From NCBI GenBank assembly GCA_030686995.1, contig CM060685.1, forward strand, positions 23,110,065-23,174,064: DNA of 64,000 nucleotides. Reading direction: 5' to 3'. Both the position numbers and the translations under genes were made by a program. Of this stretch, positions 1 to 10,342 are shown one piece after another. Every line of letters starts with the position of its first letter. The first letter of the stretch is position 1. The notes beneath the pieces were generated by a model. The model saw only the letters and a list, made by a program, of their open reading frames with translations. It made no database searches and had not been told where the DNA came from. Origin of the DNA: Artemisia argyi. Its lineage: Eukaryota; Streptophyta; Magnoliopsida; Asterales; Asteraceae.

Positions 1-396
1 AGTACTAGACTGAGAGTTTGAGACTAAAAAGAAAGACCGATGGTATGACGAGAATTAAACCCAAGACCTTTCGGACAAATATCAGTTCGCTTACCATCTA
101 CCATCAACCCCTTACATTTTTATATTTCTTGCTCCACTTATATATAAAACTTTACTATGAAACAAACATATCAAATATGGATGTTTTATTGGCCTGTTAT
201 TATTGTATGGGCTAATCAAATAATACTCACAGTCCATGCTAGTTAAGTTATATGTTCATTATAGAGCGTTTGTAATCTCATAACTAATGCAAGAGTTTAA
301 ATACGGTAATTAATTAACGATGCTATTGAACTCGAATATCATCTAAGTAGTACAAACTTTATCACTAATTTCACATGGGTTTACTCTCATGCATAA
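1..396 (+). repeat. Degenerate array-unit fragment at left edge
   Basis: Non-coding. The stretch around 140-215 is a diverged copy of 36855-36940 (shared blocks near the sequence GGATGT and TATTGTATGGGCTA), and 371-390 carries the GGGTTTACTCTCAT landmark found in most units of the background array. The small open frame at 18-215 has no counterpart in the paralogous copy, so I do not call a gene. Confidence 0.55.
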
Positions 397-683
397 GGCT
401 ACTTGCAGTAAGGCTCCAAGATCGACACATGCGATCGATTCCCACTTGATCGACCTACTGTGGGCAATCGATCGCCAAGCAATTTTTTTGGAACATGGTC
501 GTGAACTCGATCGATATCACACCTTTTTTTTTTGTGTGTGTTGAAAAGGTATTTTGTGAGGTATATTTTTTTTAGTGTAGGTCGCCCTTACTGGGGCACC
601 CAATCGCCTGAAAGTTGTTGAATAGAGAAAGCTGACGTGACAGTGAAATTTGGAGGAGTTATCTCTCCTTAATGCGAGTAGCC
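397..683. mobile_element. MITE, PIF/Harbinger type
   Basis: 287 bp, non-coding, flanked by the 3-bp duplication TAA (394-396 and 684-686). The terminal inverted repeats are GGCTACTTGCAGTAAGG on the left and, read in reverse complement, GGCTACTCGCATTAAGG on the right, 15 of 17 matching. A TWA target duplication with short inverted repeats is the hallmark of PIF/Harbinger elements. The interior holds several CGATCGA motifs and a T-rich run and no open frame of note. It would be mobilised in trans. Confidence 0.8.
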
Positions 684-1387
684 TAACAATAGCATCATTT
701 AAGCTGCAATCCAAGTTGTATACTCGTTAATTACTGTAGGCTTGTCTTGTATACAATGTATCTTGTTACATTTTAACGCAATGCATGCAAGTAAAATACG
801 AAATTTCATAATGTCTTTGAAAAACTTGAAAATAAATAAAAAGTTTGGACATTCGAGTACGAATATTTTTTAAGTGAAAAAAAATATACCACTAAAAAAT
901 CAAGAATTTATATTAATTTTTCAAAACAATAAGTTGAAGAAGTTTGAATTTTTTTAGTTTTATAATCAACTTCATCAACACAATGTGTCTGAAAACATAG
1001 AATTATTCTAGACATGTGAGATCTTTATTCTCTATAGTATATTAACAAAAAAGATTTCATTTCTTTAACTTATGTGGTATATAAACATTATGGGGTTTTT
1101 GCATATATACGTTAAGGCAAAATGATTTTCATCATGTGTAATGTATTTTAATCGAGGGTAAAAAAATAATAATAAAAAAAATATCATGGCGAAAGCACTC
1201 TTGCACTCGTTTAAAAATTGATTGTTGCCAATTAAATGTTTGACACTTTGGCTATGTACTACCCTAAATGAGACATAACAAATGACAATATTGTGTGATT
1301 TCATCCATATTACAATATTTTAGTGTCTTTTAATTTGTTTCTATGGCAATTGTAGTGTTCTGCTATGAGAGTAACATAATACAAGCC
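684..1387 (+). repeat. Array unit (hairpin and USE-TATA section)
   Basis: Non-coding unit of the background array. It includes the hairpin arms 933-944 and 968-979, a GAAAACATAG block near 993, and a decayed USE-TATA module (1037-1080). The tail 1325-1387 (GGCAATTGTAGTGTTCTGCTATG) recurs near 13595 and 18895. The open frame 1065-1304 on the minus strand is not conserved in other units. Confidence 0.6.
1037..1080 (-). promoter_or_regulatory. USE-TATA module, copy 1 (decayed)
   Basis: Read on the minus strand, a USE-like box ATACCACATAA (1070-1080) is followed after 25 nt by a TATA-like box TAATATAC (1037-1044). The USE matches RTCCCACATCG poorly (three mismatches), but the 25-nt spacing is kept. 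Confidence 0.45.
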
Positions 1388-1398
1388 TTTTATTTGTT

Positions 1399-2106
1399 TT
1401 TTTTTGAACAAAAGCAGGCCGAAGCCAAAAGAACTAGATCATATCACTCCTCACAACAGAGGTAATTTGTTCCGGAAACACTACATCCCAAAAGAAACGT
1501 TCATGGGAGTCAAAAGACATTTTTGCGACCACATGGGCTGCAATATTACAACTACGCCTAACCCAAGAAAATCAAATGTCTAGTTGGGATGCCCATGTTC
1601 AATATCATCCACAATGACGGCAAGGTTCCAGGGAGGTACTTGCTCCGTTGAAGCAAGAGAGATTGCTAACTTTGAATCAGATTCAACTATAGCATTCTGC
1701 CAACCGTAATCAACAACGAAGCGACAAGCATTTCGGATTGCACATAGCTCAGCCATAAGAGGAGACGTGGATGAAAAGGACTCTCCCGAACAAAATATTA
1801 CCGAACCAAGATGATCTCGAGCAATAATACCTACGGCAGCTTGATTACATTTAAAAGACGCATCACAATTAAGTTTCACAATATTAGAAGTGGGGGGGAT
1901 CCACCTGAGTGAACTTGCTTGGGATTCGTCATGAGGAGCCAAAGAGCTTGAATCTGCCATAGGAGAAACTGAAGAGAAATCATGTTCAATACAAGTGCAC
2001 AAATGTATTGTACGAAGAGGAACTAATGGAGCATGCTCAAAAATAAATCCATTCCTTGACTTCCAGATCTGCCATGCAATAACGGCGATAGATGTATGCA
2101 ATTTCA
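1399..2106 (-). mobile_element. 5'-truncated LINE (L1 type) 3' end
   Basis: A LINE tail inserted in minus orientation: the oligo-A tail appears as the T-run at 1399-1405. It is bracketed by an 11-bp target duplication TTTTATTTGTT (1388-1398 and 2107-2117). Related unoccupied sites are present in other array units (for example near 4018 and 15693, CAAGCCTTTTAT..GTTA). The body encodes only the C-terminal RNase H part of ORF2. Confidence 0.85.
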
Positions 2107-2107
2107 T
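1580..2107 (-). pseudogene. LINE ORF2 RNase H domain, truncated
   Basis: 175 codons open. The C-terminal ribonuclease H domain of a non-LTR retrotransposon, which would remove RNA from the cDNA hybrid. Visible: WQIWKSRN near the start (the linker typical of plant LINEs), then the RNase H core with the first acidic residue in LNCDASFK, the Glu in MAELCAIRNA and the second Asp in VESDSK. The fourth catalytic position (His of a WVRR..NIAAHVVAK segment) lies further along the minus strand near 1520-1560, but a TAG at about 1578 and a frame change separate it, so the frame ends early. The apparent start ATG lies on the junction with the duplicated target and is not the gene's own start. Reverse transcriptase and endonuclease are absent. 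Dead. Confidence 0.85.
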
Positions 2108-2117
2108 TTTATTTGTT

Positions 2118-2499
2118 AAATATATTTCATTTTAGCCTTTACGAGAACATTTGTGAATAATATTAATAGACTAAGGTATCCTTTGGGAAACTTCATTAGT
2201 TTGGTTTAGCTGTCTAAGTGAACCGTAATCAAACTCTGTGGCGTTTGGTGGGTATTTTGGTAGGACTCACACCAAATTTATTCATTCTTGATAGATATGG
2301 TTACATGTGTTCGTTGGTACCTTGTGAGCAATTGAGTAGTACATTGGTATGATGAAGTCGTCACTATGTCAATTATGCCAAATTAAATACTACGTAGAAG
2401 ATTACTAAATGTTTAGTTGAATAAACATAGGGACATTTTTTGTTAAAAAAAAATAATAATTAAAAAAAAATTATTTGTTAAGTTAGACTATCGGATACC
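2118..2499 (+). repeat. Array unit fragment
   Basis: Non-coding. The block at 2170-2370 (TTTGGGAAACTTCATTAGTTTGG, then GGACTCACACC and GTACCTTGTGAGCAATTGAG) is a diverged copy of sequence at 20130-20300, 30125-30300 and 57420-57560. The stretch 2393-2490 recurs just beyond the Helitron at 3420-3500. Confidence 0.6.
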
Positions 2500-3417
2500 T
2501 TAACTACTTATAATAGAGAAATAGTCAAGTGATATGTTGAGTTTTCAATACTCGGTCAAATGAGAGAGAAAGTTACTAATCATAATGGTTTCTTAAAAAT
2601 AAATTATACTATAATTAATACTTTTATTAAAATACTTCATTACTTAAAAGTACAATGATTTATTCACATTGTACAACCAATTAAAAACATATCTATCAAA
2701 TTAAATATAACCAATTAAAACACTACTCACTAAAAAGTACAATAAAATTTTCATAATGTACAATTTAAATAAGCTACAACATAATCCATATGAAATAATT
2801 AAACACACTAATTAATGTTATTTTTAAACACCCTAAAATGAAAAGTACATGTTATTATACATATTATACAAATTAATAAAACACACAAAACTTCATACAA
2901 CCTAACAAGTTGATGGTACATATAGTTTTGAAAACTGGACGGGTCCAACGGGTTTCACCGGGAACTGGTGTCGCCACCGGTTCGGCTAAAAAATAAAAAC
3001 CATCCGAAAACGAACCAGAGATGACCCGTTGAAACCGATACAAACTGGTGAATCAGGCCATATCGAGATCTATTTCTCCGGTTAATTGTCACAGGGTACC
3101 CGAAGGAAAAACTGAAAAGTAAAAAGTTGAAACAAAAAAAGGAAATGTTGAAAACATATATTTCAAAAGGAAACTATTAATACAAATCACAAACTGGGTT
3201 GACCTGGGACGCTTCAAACACGGCGGGTTAACCCGGTTTAAATTGATCCATTTTTCGACCGAAACGGTTCAACCGGTTGAACCACCTGGGTCGAATCGGG
3301 TTTTAAAACATTATGTTTAATCCCTAAATCTTTAAACTTTTATTATTTTTTGTTTATAACCTATAAACTTTTTTTTATCAATAAACTATTTGTTGCTATG
3401 CACGGTTACTCGTATAG
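2500..3417 (+). mobile_element. Helitron relic, single internal repeat unit
   Basis: Homologous from end to end with the Helitron at 60469-61431: the 5' portion (GTTGAGTTTTCAATACTCGG), the CACATTGTACAACCAATTAAAA blocks, the GGTTCAACCGG-rich core and the 3' tail GTTGCTATGCACGGTTACTCG. The terminal CTAG of the intact copy is TATAG here, and the 3' hairpin stem has lost a G. It carries one copy of the core that is triplicated in the other element. No coding capacity. Boundaries at the 5' side are approximate. Confidence 0.65.
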
Positions 3418-4680
3418 TACATAGAAGATTACTAAATGTATAGTTAACATAGAGACATTTTTTTGGGGGAAAAAAGTATTTGTTAAGTTAGAACAAATAT
3501 TTAAAAAGTCAAGACAGACTTTATATCAGTTTTCTGTAGATGCCTTCAAAGTTTATTTGTTGGCTAATATAATAAACTCCAAATGCATCATGTAACCGAA
3601 AACACGATAGCATTCTCAACACAAATTAATGTCTTACAATGTAGTATATAACCGTAGAACATTTCACTTCTTCCACCGATGTGGGATATATATAAGGTTG
3701 AACTGTAAATAATAAAGTCTACTATACTACACCAATTATATATATGTTCATTATATAGTTTGAAGCTAATCTGACAGTTAATGCCAAAGTTTGAATACAG
3801 TTATAAGTGATGACATAATTGGATTCAGACTGTCCTTTATGGAGTAAAAAATCTCATTGTTATCGTATGGGTTTACTCTCTTATTTTCATTCTTTTTTGT
3901 TTGGTTGTGGACTTGTGGTCCATGAAAAAATTGGCGACAACGCAACTCTTTTTGTGTTTCTTGAATTACATGCCATGAAGATAGTTAAGTATTCTACGTT
4001 ACAACTAGTTTAATTCAAGCCTTTTATGTGTTAAATATAATGACCTTAGTGTATAAAGATACGTTTTGTAAACAAAATTAGTATGTAGGAAATCTTCCTT
4101 TGTGGACCATCAATAGTTTAGATAGGTGAACCAGACTCGACTTGAGTGAGGTTCCATGAGTTTTTTTAACAAGACTCGTGTTTACATCATTGTGGTGACT
4201 CAAGTTCGTTAGGTACCTTGATTAAGTTTTACATTGGTAGGAGAGAATTGTCACTTTGTCACTTCATATCTTCTCTAGAATAATGTAGCTACCAAGAGGG
4301 GCTCAAATCACCCGTGTTGTACCAGAGTTGCCTCATTTTTTATTCACATGGATGGCTATGCACATCTTGATCACTTCGAATGGTACCTTGTGCATGATTG
4401 AGTTTTACGATGGTTGTGGACCAAGTTGATATGTGCTCAATAGAATTACATGTCATGATGTTATTTAAGTATTCTACGCTGCAAGTAATTTAGTTCAAAC
4501 ATTTTATTTGTTAAATATACCGACCTTTTTTTAGGGACAACGGATACTAAAAAAAAGAGAAGAATTTATATTAATTTTCTAGGATATGGAAATTAAGAAA
4601 GTTTAAATTTTTTTATTTTAAAATCTACTTCATTAACACCTATATCCTAGAACATAGTAATATTCTTGACATGTATGATC
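3418..4680 (+). repeat. Array units (hairpin, USE-TATA, landmark blocks)
   Basis: Non-coding. In order: a hairpin (arms 3550-3557 and 3571-3578), the best USE-TATA module, the GGTTTACTCTC..TTTTGTTTGGTTGTGG landmark (3868-3915), the GACTCGACTTGAGTGAGG block, then the 3' part with a second hairpin (about 4589-4639). The Copia element at 4681 interrupts the unit; it resumes at 12836. The 64-codon frame at 3819-4013 (starts MDSDCPLW) shares a GLLS.FHSFLFGC segment with a frame at 37732, but other copies are broken by stops. Confidence 0.65.
3644..3687 (-). promoter_or_regulatory. USE-TATA module, copy 2 (best match)
   Basis: On the minus strand, ATCCCACATCG (3677-3687) is an exact match to the plant U-snRNA upstream sequence element RTCCCACATCG. 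After 25 nt comes TTATATAC (3644-3651). In plant snRNA genes this short spacing specifies RNA polymerase III (U6, U3), while about ten nt more specifies polymerase II. Predicted start is about 24 nt further, near 3620. On the plus strand the same bases give a TATATAA box, so plus-strand use cannot be excluded. Confidence 0.6.
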
Positions 4681-5471
4681 TGTTGGAATTATTATATCAT
4701 GACTATCATATAAATAAACCAATAACATCAAAGTGAGCATGAGCGGAAGCAATTATAATAGATCGAATAACATGTAATTAATTAATCTTTAATTTAAATA
4801 GTAAACATACCGTAGTGATTCTAGCCCGAACAAGAATCAATGCAATCTTCCGGAACCAATGAACCCTAATTAGGGTTTATGAGGATTATATGAATTACCC
4901 CTTACCGTTTTGTAATTCAATCCAAGAATCAAACAATAGTGTGTTTGATTCACGTTCTTGTACACACGTACTAATTCAAGGAAAAGATTATGCAAGTAAA
5001 TTCCACAAAACAATTTTGGAAGCAAGAAATTCGAAACCCTTAGGGGTGTTCGGATTTGGTTCGACCAAAGAAAGAGAGAAGGAGAGAAAACCCAATTTGT
5101 GTGTGTACAAGTTATGAGAAAACTCTTAACCTTGGGTTTGCTTATATACTAGAGTTTTCTTGGAGCTCAAGGCACAAAGGAGGTGGGTTCCTCCTTGTGG
5201 CCGATCGGTTGGAAGCCCACAAAGGGTGTTCCGGAACCTTCTTTTGTTTCCAAGTATTGTCTAGCAATTAGTTTCCTAATCTTCGTTTAATAATTAATTA
5301 GTCATTAATCAATAATACTAATTATTATTTAATTGTTTTGTATTTAATAATTAATTATAACATTTTATAAATAATTATTACATTTCCTCTTCATACGTAT
5401 TGTGTGCAATCCCGTGATCTCAAGTTCGCTCCTAACACACGACTATTATTATTTTGTCTATAAAACCAACA
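4681..5471 (-). repeat. Copia 3' LTR
   Basis: 791 bp, begins TGTTGG and ends CCAACA on both strands, so the usual TG..CA ends are extended to a 6-bp inverted repeat. It differs from the 5' LTR only at 4772 by my reading. Confidence 0.95.
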
Positions 5472-5481
5472 GCTCCCACTT
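5472..5481 (-). other. Copia polypurine tract
   Basis: AAGTGGGAGC on the minus strand, directly abutting the 3' LTR. This is the expected place and composition for priming plus-strand DNA synthesis. Confidence 0.8.
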
Positions 5482-6277
5482 AGACATATCATAATAGTGT
5501 GATCACATCGATTAGCGTCTTGCAACACGTCGATGCCTCTAGTACAACTTGAGTAAGGCTCCTGGAAAACCTTTTAATGATTTCTCATTATTATTATCCC
5601 TTTGTTTCTAATACTACGTTAATAAGGATATGGATCTAGGTCATTCCTTAATTAACCATTCTGTTTCTCGTTTTTAGAAATTGACAAGATTACCAAATCT
5701 TTTGAACCTTTCATAAAAGACCTTGGGCGTGGCCACGCAAACACCTTGACAACCCTACGAGGGGCCCAGCAGTATTAAACTCCAAAAATTAATTTGAAGG
5801 AACAAATTCTTTATTGACTACAAGCAAAACACACAAACTTTGTAACACTTCCGAAAACAACCCTTATGACTACCAGTTACGTATAGCGTTAAGTTGTTCC
5901 ACCAAAATGTACTACATTCATGACCGTTATCTTGTATCTCAAGTCTAAGGATAACTTCTTATGATTTACTTAATGACAAGATCCATAAAGTAACATCATA
6001 TAGTTGGGATAAGTCCTATATTCAGTATCATCAAATATCATCTGAAATGACATGTCTACGCATCAATATACTTAAGTATATTATATCAACTTCAGATTTG
6101 TCTTAATTTAATAATATTCCCATATCATTAACTGACAACGGACAATTTAGAATAACTCTTATTCATGGATTTAAACATGCAAAAATAGGACAACAATAAT
6201 TAATAACAGAAATAAACATACCAACATACTTTATTTCATTAAAATAATAATTGTTTATAATATCCTTTATCCAAATA
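5482..6277 (-). other. Copia 3' non-coding spacer
   Basis: About 800 bp between the end of the RNase H frame and the polypurine tract. I see no open frame or extra domain in it. Confidence 0.6.
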
Positions 6278-7060
6278 CTAATCACAGTTATGCATGAAAC
6301 TACTAGCTAATTCAAGTCCAATTCCATTGGCTAATTCATTAAGCTTCTCTTTCGCCAAAGCCTTAGTGAATGGATCAGCTAAGTTATCATTTGTGTGAAC
6401 CTTCAACAGATTTATTTCACCTTCGTCAACCTTTTCACGAACAAAGTGATACTTCCGTAGAAAATGTCTGGTGCCTCTCATGACTCCAGGTTCATTGGCA
6501 AATATGATTGCAGCAGAATTGTCACAATACATATTAATAGGTAATTCAATTGAAGGCATAACACCAAGCCCAGAAACGAATTTCCTAATCCAAACAGCCT
6601 CCATAGCAGCTTCCGAAGCAGCAATGTATTCAGCTTCTGTTGCAGACATCGCAATTGTACTCTGCTTCTTGCTCCTCCAATCTACAGCTCCTCCATTGAT
6701 AACAAAGACATAACCCGTCTGAGACTTCGAATCATCTTTATTACTTTGAAAGGATGCATCACAGAAACCTGTAACACAAAGTTCTGTAGATGGATTTCCA
6801 CCATATACCAAAAACATATCTTTTGTATTCCTCAAATACTTAAGAATATGTTTAACAGCAATCCAATGTTTTTCACCTGGATTCTGTTGAAATTGACTGG
6901 TAATATTTTGAGCAAACGCCACATCTGGCCTTGTGCACTTAACCGCATACATAATAGATCCTACAGCCGAAGCATAAGGAACTTTACTCATGCGAGCCAC
7001 CTCTTCAGGTGTTGAAGCACAATACTCATTACATAAGCCATGTTTTACTTCCATCGGCAA
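6278..7060 (-). CDS. Copia polyprotein, C-terminal part (RNase H), downstream of stop
   Basis: 260 codons continuing gag-pol in the same frame after the TAA at 7079-7081. Residues 1-90 hold the reverse transcriptase connection region (SAVGSIMYAVKCTRPDVAF), then the Copia RNase H: Asp in GFCDASFQ, Glu in SATEAEY, Asp in MYCDNSAA, then TRHFLRKYHFVRE and NDNLADPFTKAL. All catalytic acids are present, so the domain looks chemically intact. It could be made only by read-through of the stop or in trans. The listed start is simply where the frame reopens; it uses TTG and is not a real initiation site. Confidence 0.9.
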   Translation of the reverse strand: MPMEVKHGLCNEYCASTPEEVARMSKVPYASAVGSIMYAVKCTRPDVAFAQNITSQFQQNPGEKHWIAVKHILKYLRNTKDMFLVYGGNPSTELCVTGFCDASFQSNKDDSKSQTGYVFVINGGAVDWRSKKQSTIAMSATEAEYIAASEAAMEAVWIRKFVSGLGVMPSIELPINMYCDNSAAIIFANEPGVMRGTRHFLRKYHFVREKVDEGEINLLKVHTNDNLADPFTKALAKEKLNELANGIGLELASSFMHNCD

Positions 7061-7078
7061 ATATCCCTTCTTGGAATT

Positions 7079-7081
7079 TTA
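7079..7081 (-). other. In-frame stop separating RT from RNase H
   Basis: TAA between FNM and NSKKGY. The two frames are in register (21 nt from stop to the reopened frame, no indel). This looks like the only coding lesion in the element. Confidence 0.85.
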
Positions 7082-10000
7082 CATATTGAATCTTTTCAAT
7101 ATTTTATCAATGTAAGCACTTTGACTTAATCCAATTAACCGCCTGGATCTATCTCTATAGATTTTGATTCCCAGAATGTATGCAGCTTCTCCTAAATCTT
7201 TCATAGAAAAGCACTTTCCAAGATATGCCTTTACTGCTTGCAAACTTGGAATGTCTTTTCCCATGATCAATATGTCATCAACATATAGAATTAGGAAAGT
7301 TACATTATCACTCCCACTAGCTTTGTGATACACACATGGCTCATCAAGATTTTGAGTGAATCCAAACTTTTTAATTTCAGCATCAAACCTCTTGTTCCAT
7401 TGTCGTGATGCTTGCTTTAATCCATAAATGGATCTCTTAAGCTTGCAAACACGATTTGGGAAATCTGGATTTTCAAACCCTTCTGGTTGTGCCATATAGA
7501 TGTCTTCATCTAGATGACCATTTAAGAAAGCGGTTTTCACATCCATTTGCCAAATCTCATAGTCATAGTACGCTGCTATAGCTATGAGTATTCTTATAGC
7601 TCTTATGTCTGCTACAGGAGAAAACGTCTCCTCGTAATCTATTCCAAAAGTTTGAGTAAAACCTTTAGCAACTAGACGAGCCTTATAAATGTGTGCATAT
7701 CCATCCATGTCAGTCTTAATTTTGTAAAGCCACTTACTCCCAACTACCTTGGCACCAGGAGGTAAGTCAACTTCTTCCCAGACTTCATTGTCATGCATGG
7801 ATTGTATTTCCCCATCCATAGCAGCTTTCCATTTAGCTTTTTGAGGGCTATTAATGGCAGCTCTATAACTAGTAGGTTCATTAAGATCCCCTAGTGTATG
7901 CTGATCGACCTCTACATTGAGACATAGACGGTCAGGAGCTTTCACAGATCTTGAAGATCTGCGAATGGGAATTACTTCAACTTCCGGTGGGGGACCCAGA
8001 CTTTCCGGTTCTATAGGTAGTGTGCTAGTGTTTTCTGAAGGCAATGCATTATTTAGATCATCTTCTAGATCATATACCCTCCCACTGATTTCTTGAACCA
8101 CAAATTCACTTTCAAGGAAATCACCATATCTTGCAACAAACACTTTGTTCTCAGGTGGGTAGTAAAAGTAGTAACCCATAGTTTCCTTAGGGTATCCTAC
8201 GAAAATGCATTTTACAGATCTTTGTTGGAGTTTATCTTGTGAGTCACGTTTAACATACGCCTCACAACCCCAGACCTTTAAATAAGACAAGTTCGGAGCT
8301 TTTCCAGTCCATATCTCATATGGTGTCTTATCAACCTTCTTGGTGGGAACCATATTCAAAATACGAACAGCTGATTCAAGAGCATAATCCCAAAAAGACA
8401 AAGGAAGGTTAGTAAGATTATACATTGATCGAACCATGTCCAACAATGTACGATTCCTTCTCTCAGATACACCATTTTGTTGTGGAGTATATGGAGATGT
8501 GAGATTCTGGACAATTCCATTCTCAGTTAAGAAATCTTTAAAATCTTGACTAAGGTATTCACCACCTCGATCAGAACGAAGAGCTTTAATCTTCTTTCCC
8601 AATTGCAATTCTACTTCTGCTTTGAAAACTTTAAATGTTTCAAACACCTCATGTTTATGTTTAAGTAAATAAACATAACCATAACGGCTGAAATCATCCG
8701 TAAAAGTTAAGAAGTAGACAGCACCTCTCCTTGACACATGTCTAAGTGGTCCACATACATCCGTGTGTATTAAACCAAGTAGATCTGAAGCTCTTTCCAT
8801 ATTATTATGAAAAGGTTTCTTCGTCATCTTCCCAGAAATACAAGATTCGCATTTATCAAATGACTCATCATTGATATTATTCAAAAGCCCTTCACGTTGC
8901 AGCTTTTGCATGCGAGTCTTGCCTATATGGGCAAGTCTACAGTGCCAAAGGTAAGACGAATTCAAGTCATACTTCATTCTCTTACTTATGCTGTACATTG
9001 AATTATTATTATTGTTGGAAGTCACACAATTATTCATATCAATTTCAAACACACCATTCACAGCAACAACATTAAAATAAAATACACCATTTAAAGAAAC
9101 AGAAATTTTATTGCCATCAATAGTATGAGAAAAACCAAGATCCAACAAACATGAAAAGGAAACAACACCTCTAATTATAGAAGGTGCATAATGACAATTG
9201 TTTAAACAAAGTACTAAACCCGAAGGTAAAACTAAATCAAACATTCCTATGGCTTCAACTGCTGCTTGTGCTCCATTTCCCACATGCAGAAATTGCTCCC
9301 CATAAGCTAGTCTCCTTTCCTCTCTAAACCCCTGCAGTGTATTACAAATATTAATACCACATCCAGTATCATATACCCAGGAATTTATAACACGAGATAA
9401 AGTAAATAATTCAATGACAAATAAGTTACCTGAAGTGCTGGCGCCCATGTGCCCAGTCTTCTTAACCTTATTGTTTCGCAAGTCATCGAGATAAAGAGGA
9501 CAATTCCTCTTCCAGTGGCCCATCACCTTGCAGTAATGGCATCCTTGATCCTTCTTTGGATTATTCTTGATAGGAGGGTTCTTCTTTGGTTGAGGTGGTT
9601 GATAAGCCATAACCTGCTTATTCTTATCATCCTTCTTCTTCCCTTTACCCTTCTTCTTGTTCGCATTTGGCTTGTTAATTCTACCCCTTTGTATTGCAAG
9701 TACTTGGGGCGTAGGAGCCTTTTGTGGTGTACCTTTCTCATAATCAATGAGCAGTGCGTGCAATTCACTTACAGTCTTCCCCACGCAATGCATATTGAAG
9801 TTCCTTACAAAACCACTAAATTCCTTATCAAGGGATCTATTGATTAAGTTTACAGCCATATCATTGTCATAGGGTTTCCCAAGTGTTTGTAGTTGATCCA
9901 TGTAACTTTTCATTTTCAACACATGAGCACTCACAGGTTCACCAGGACCTTGCTTACAACCATGTAGAGCTTCCATCAAATCGTAAATCTCTACATTTGA

Positions 10001-10342
10001 TGGTTTCTCATAAAGTTTCTTGAGTTCATCAATCATGTCCTTGGGAAAATACTCCTCAAACTGTCTTTGAAGAGCTGTGGACATTCCCCCTAACATCATT
10101 GCGGCCACATCAATATGTTCCTTGCTATCAAGATTCCATTTGGCTTTAGCAGCTTCAGTAGCTGCTGCGCCTTCAGGTTCAGCAGGGCAAGGCGTTTTCA
10201 AGATTTCGAGTTGACCAGTCACTCGCAGGACAATCCTTAATGAACGGTACCAATCATTGAAATTTTCCGAGCCAGTCAATTTTTCTCGTTCAAAATAAGT
10301 TTTGAACACAGAACGTAGGTTGGTGTTATCAGTTTGAGCCAT
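7079..10342 (-). CDS. Copia gag-pol polyprotein, ended early by a TAA
   Basis: 1087 codons. Gag (about 10-210) with a basic Lys-rich stretch (220-265) and a CCHC zinc knuckle at 268-281 (CX2CX4HX4C). Aspartic protease with DTG at 325-327. GAG-pre-integrase around 465. Integrase with Asp528, Asp591 and Glu627 (35 residues between the last two, as DD35E requires). Reverse transcriptase from about 830, with Asp in WQMDVKTAFLNG (934) and YVDD at 1020-1023. The protein stops after KRFNM, where the frame continues without a shift past the TAA into NSKKGYLPM. Relatives usually have a Gln codon there, so a single C to T change would explain it. Everything upstream looks functional. Start chosen as the first ATG before a standard gag N-terminus. 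Encapsidation and integration roles are family knowledge. Confidence 0.93.
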   Translation of the reverse strand: MAQTDNTNLRSVFKTYFEREKLTGSENFNDWYRSLRIVLRVTGQLEILKTPCPAEPEGAAATEAAKAKWNLDSKEHIDVAAMMLGGMSTALQRQFEEYFPKDMIDELKKLYEKPSNVEIYDLMEALHGCKQGPGEPVSAHVLKMKSYMDQLQTLGKPYDNDMAVNLINRSLDKEFSGFVRNFNMHCVGKTVSELHALLIDYEKGTPQKAPTPQVLAIQRGRINKPNANKKKGKGKKKDDKNKQVMAYQPPQPKKNPPIKNNPKKDQGCHYCKVMGHWKRNCPLYLDDLRNNKVKKTGHMGASTSGNLFVIELFTLSRVINSWVYDTGCGINICNTLQGFREERRLAYGEQFLHVGNGAQAAVEAIGMFDLVLPSGLVLCLNNCHYAPSIIRGVVSFSCLLDLGFSHTIDGNKISVSLNGVFYFNVVAVNGVFEIDMNNCVTSNNNNNSMYSISKRMKYDLNSSYLWHCRLAHIGKTRMQKLQREGLLNNINDESFDKCESCISGKMTKKPFHNNMERASDLLGLIHTDVCGPLRHVSRRGAVYFLTFTDDFSRYGYVYLLKHKHEVFETFKVFKAEVELQLGKKIKALRSDRGGEYLSQDFKDFLTENGIVQNLTSPYTPQQNGVSERRNRTLLDMVRSMYNLTNLPLSFWDYALESAVRILNMVPTKKVDKTPYEIWTGKAPNLSYLKVWGCEAYVKRDSQDKLQQRSVKCIFVGYPKETMGYYFYYPPENKVFVARYGDFLESEFVVQEISGRVYDLEDDLNNALPSENTSTLPIEPESLGPPPEVEVIPIRRSSRSVKAPDRLCLNVEVDQHTLGDLNEPTSYRAAINSPQKAKWKAAMDGEIQSMHDNEVWEEVDLPPGAKVVGSKWLYKIKTDMDGYAHIYKARLVAKGFTQTFGIDYEETFSPVADIRAIRILIAIAAYYDYEIWQMDVKTAFLNGHLDEDIYMAQPEGFENPDFPNRVCKLKRSIYGLKQASRQWNKRFDAEIKKFGFTQNLDEPCVYHKASGSDNVTFLILYVDDILIMGKDIPSLQAVKAYLGKCFSMKDLGEAAYILGIKIYRDRSRRLIGLSQSAYIDKILKRFNM

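Noticed and set aside
3644..3687. A U6, U3 or 7SL RNA gene downstream of the best USE-TATA block
   Set aside because: The sequence after the predicted start does not resemble any of these RNAs as I know them.
4890..5271. Small plus-strand frames present twice, identically
   Set aside because: They lie in the two Copia LTRs (also at 12254-12635); identity reflects LTR duplication, not conservation.
9449..9847. 132-codon plus-strand frame
   Set aside because: Shadow of the Copia gag on the opposite strand, like 9523-9768 and 6471-7015.
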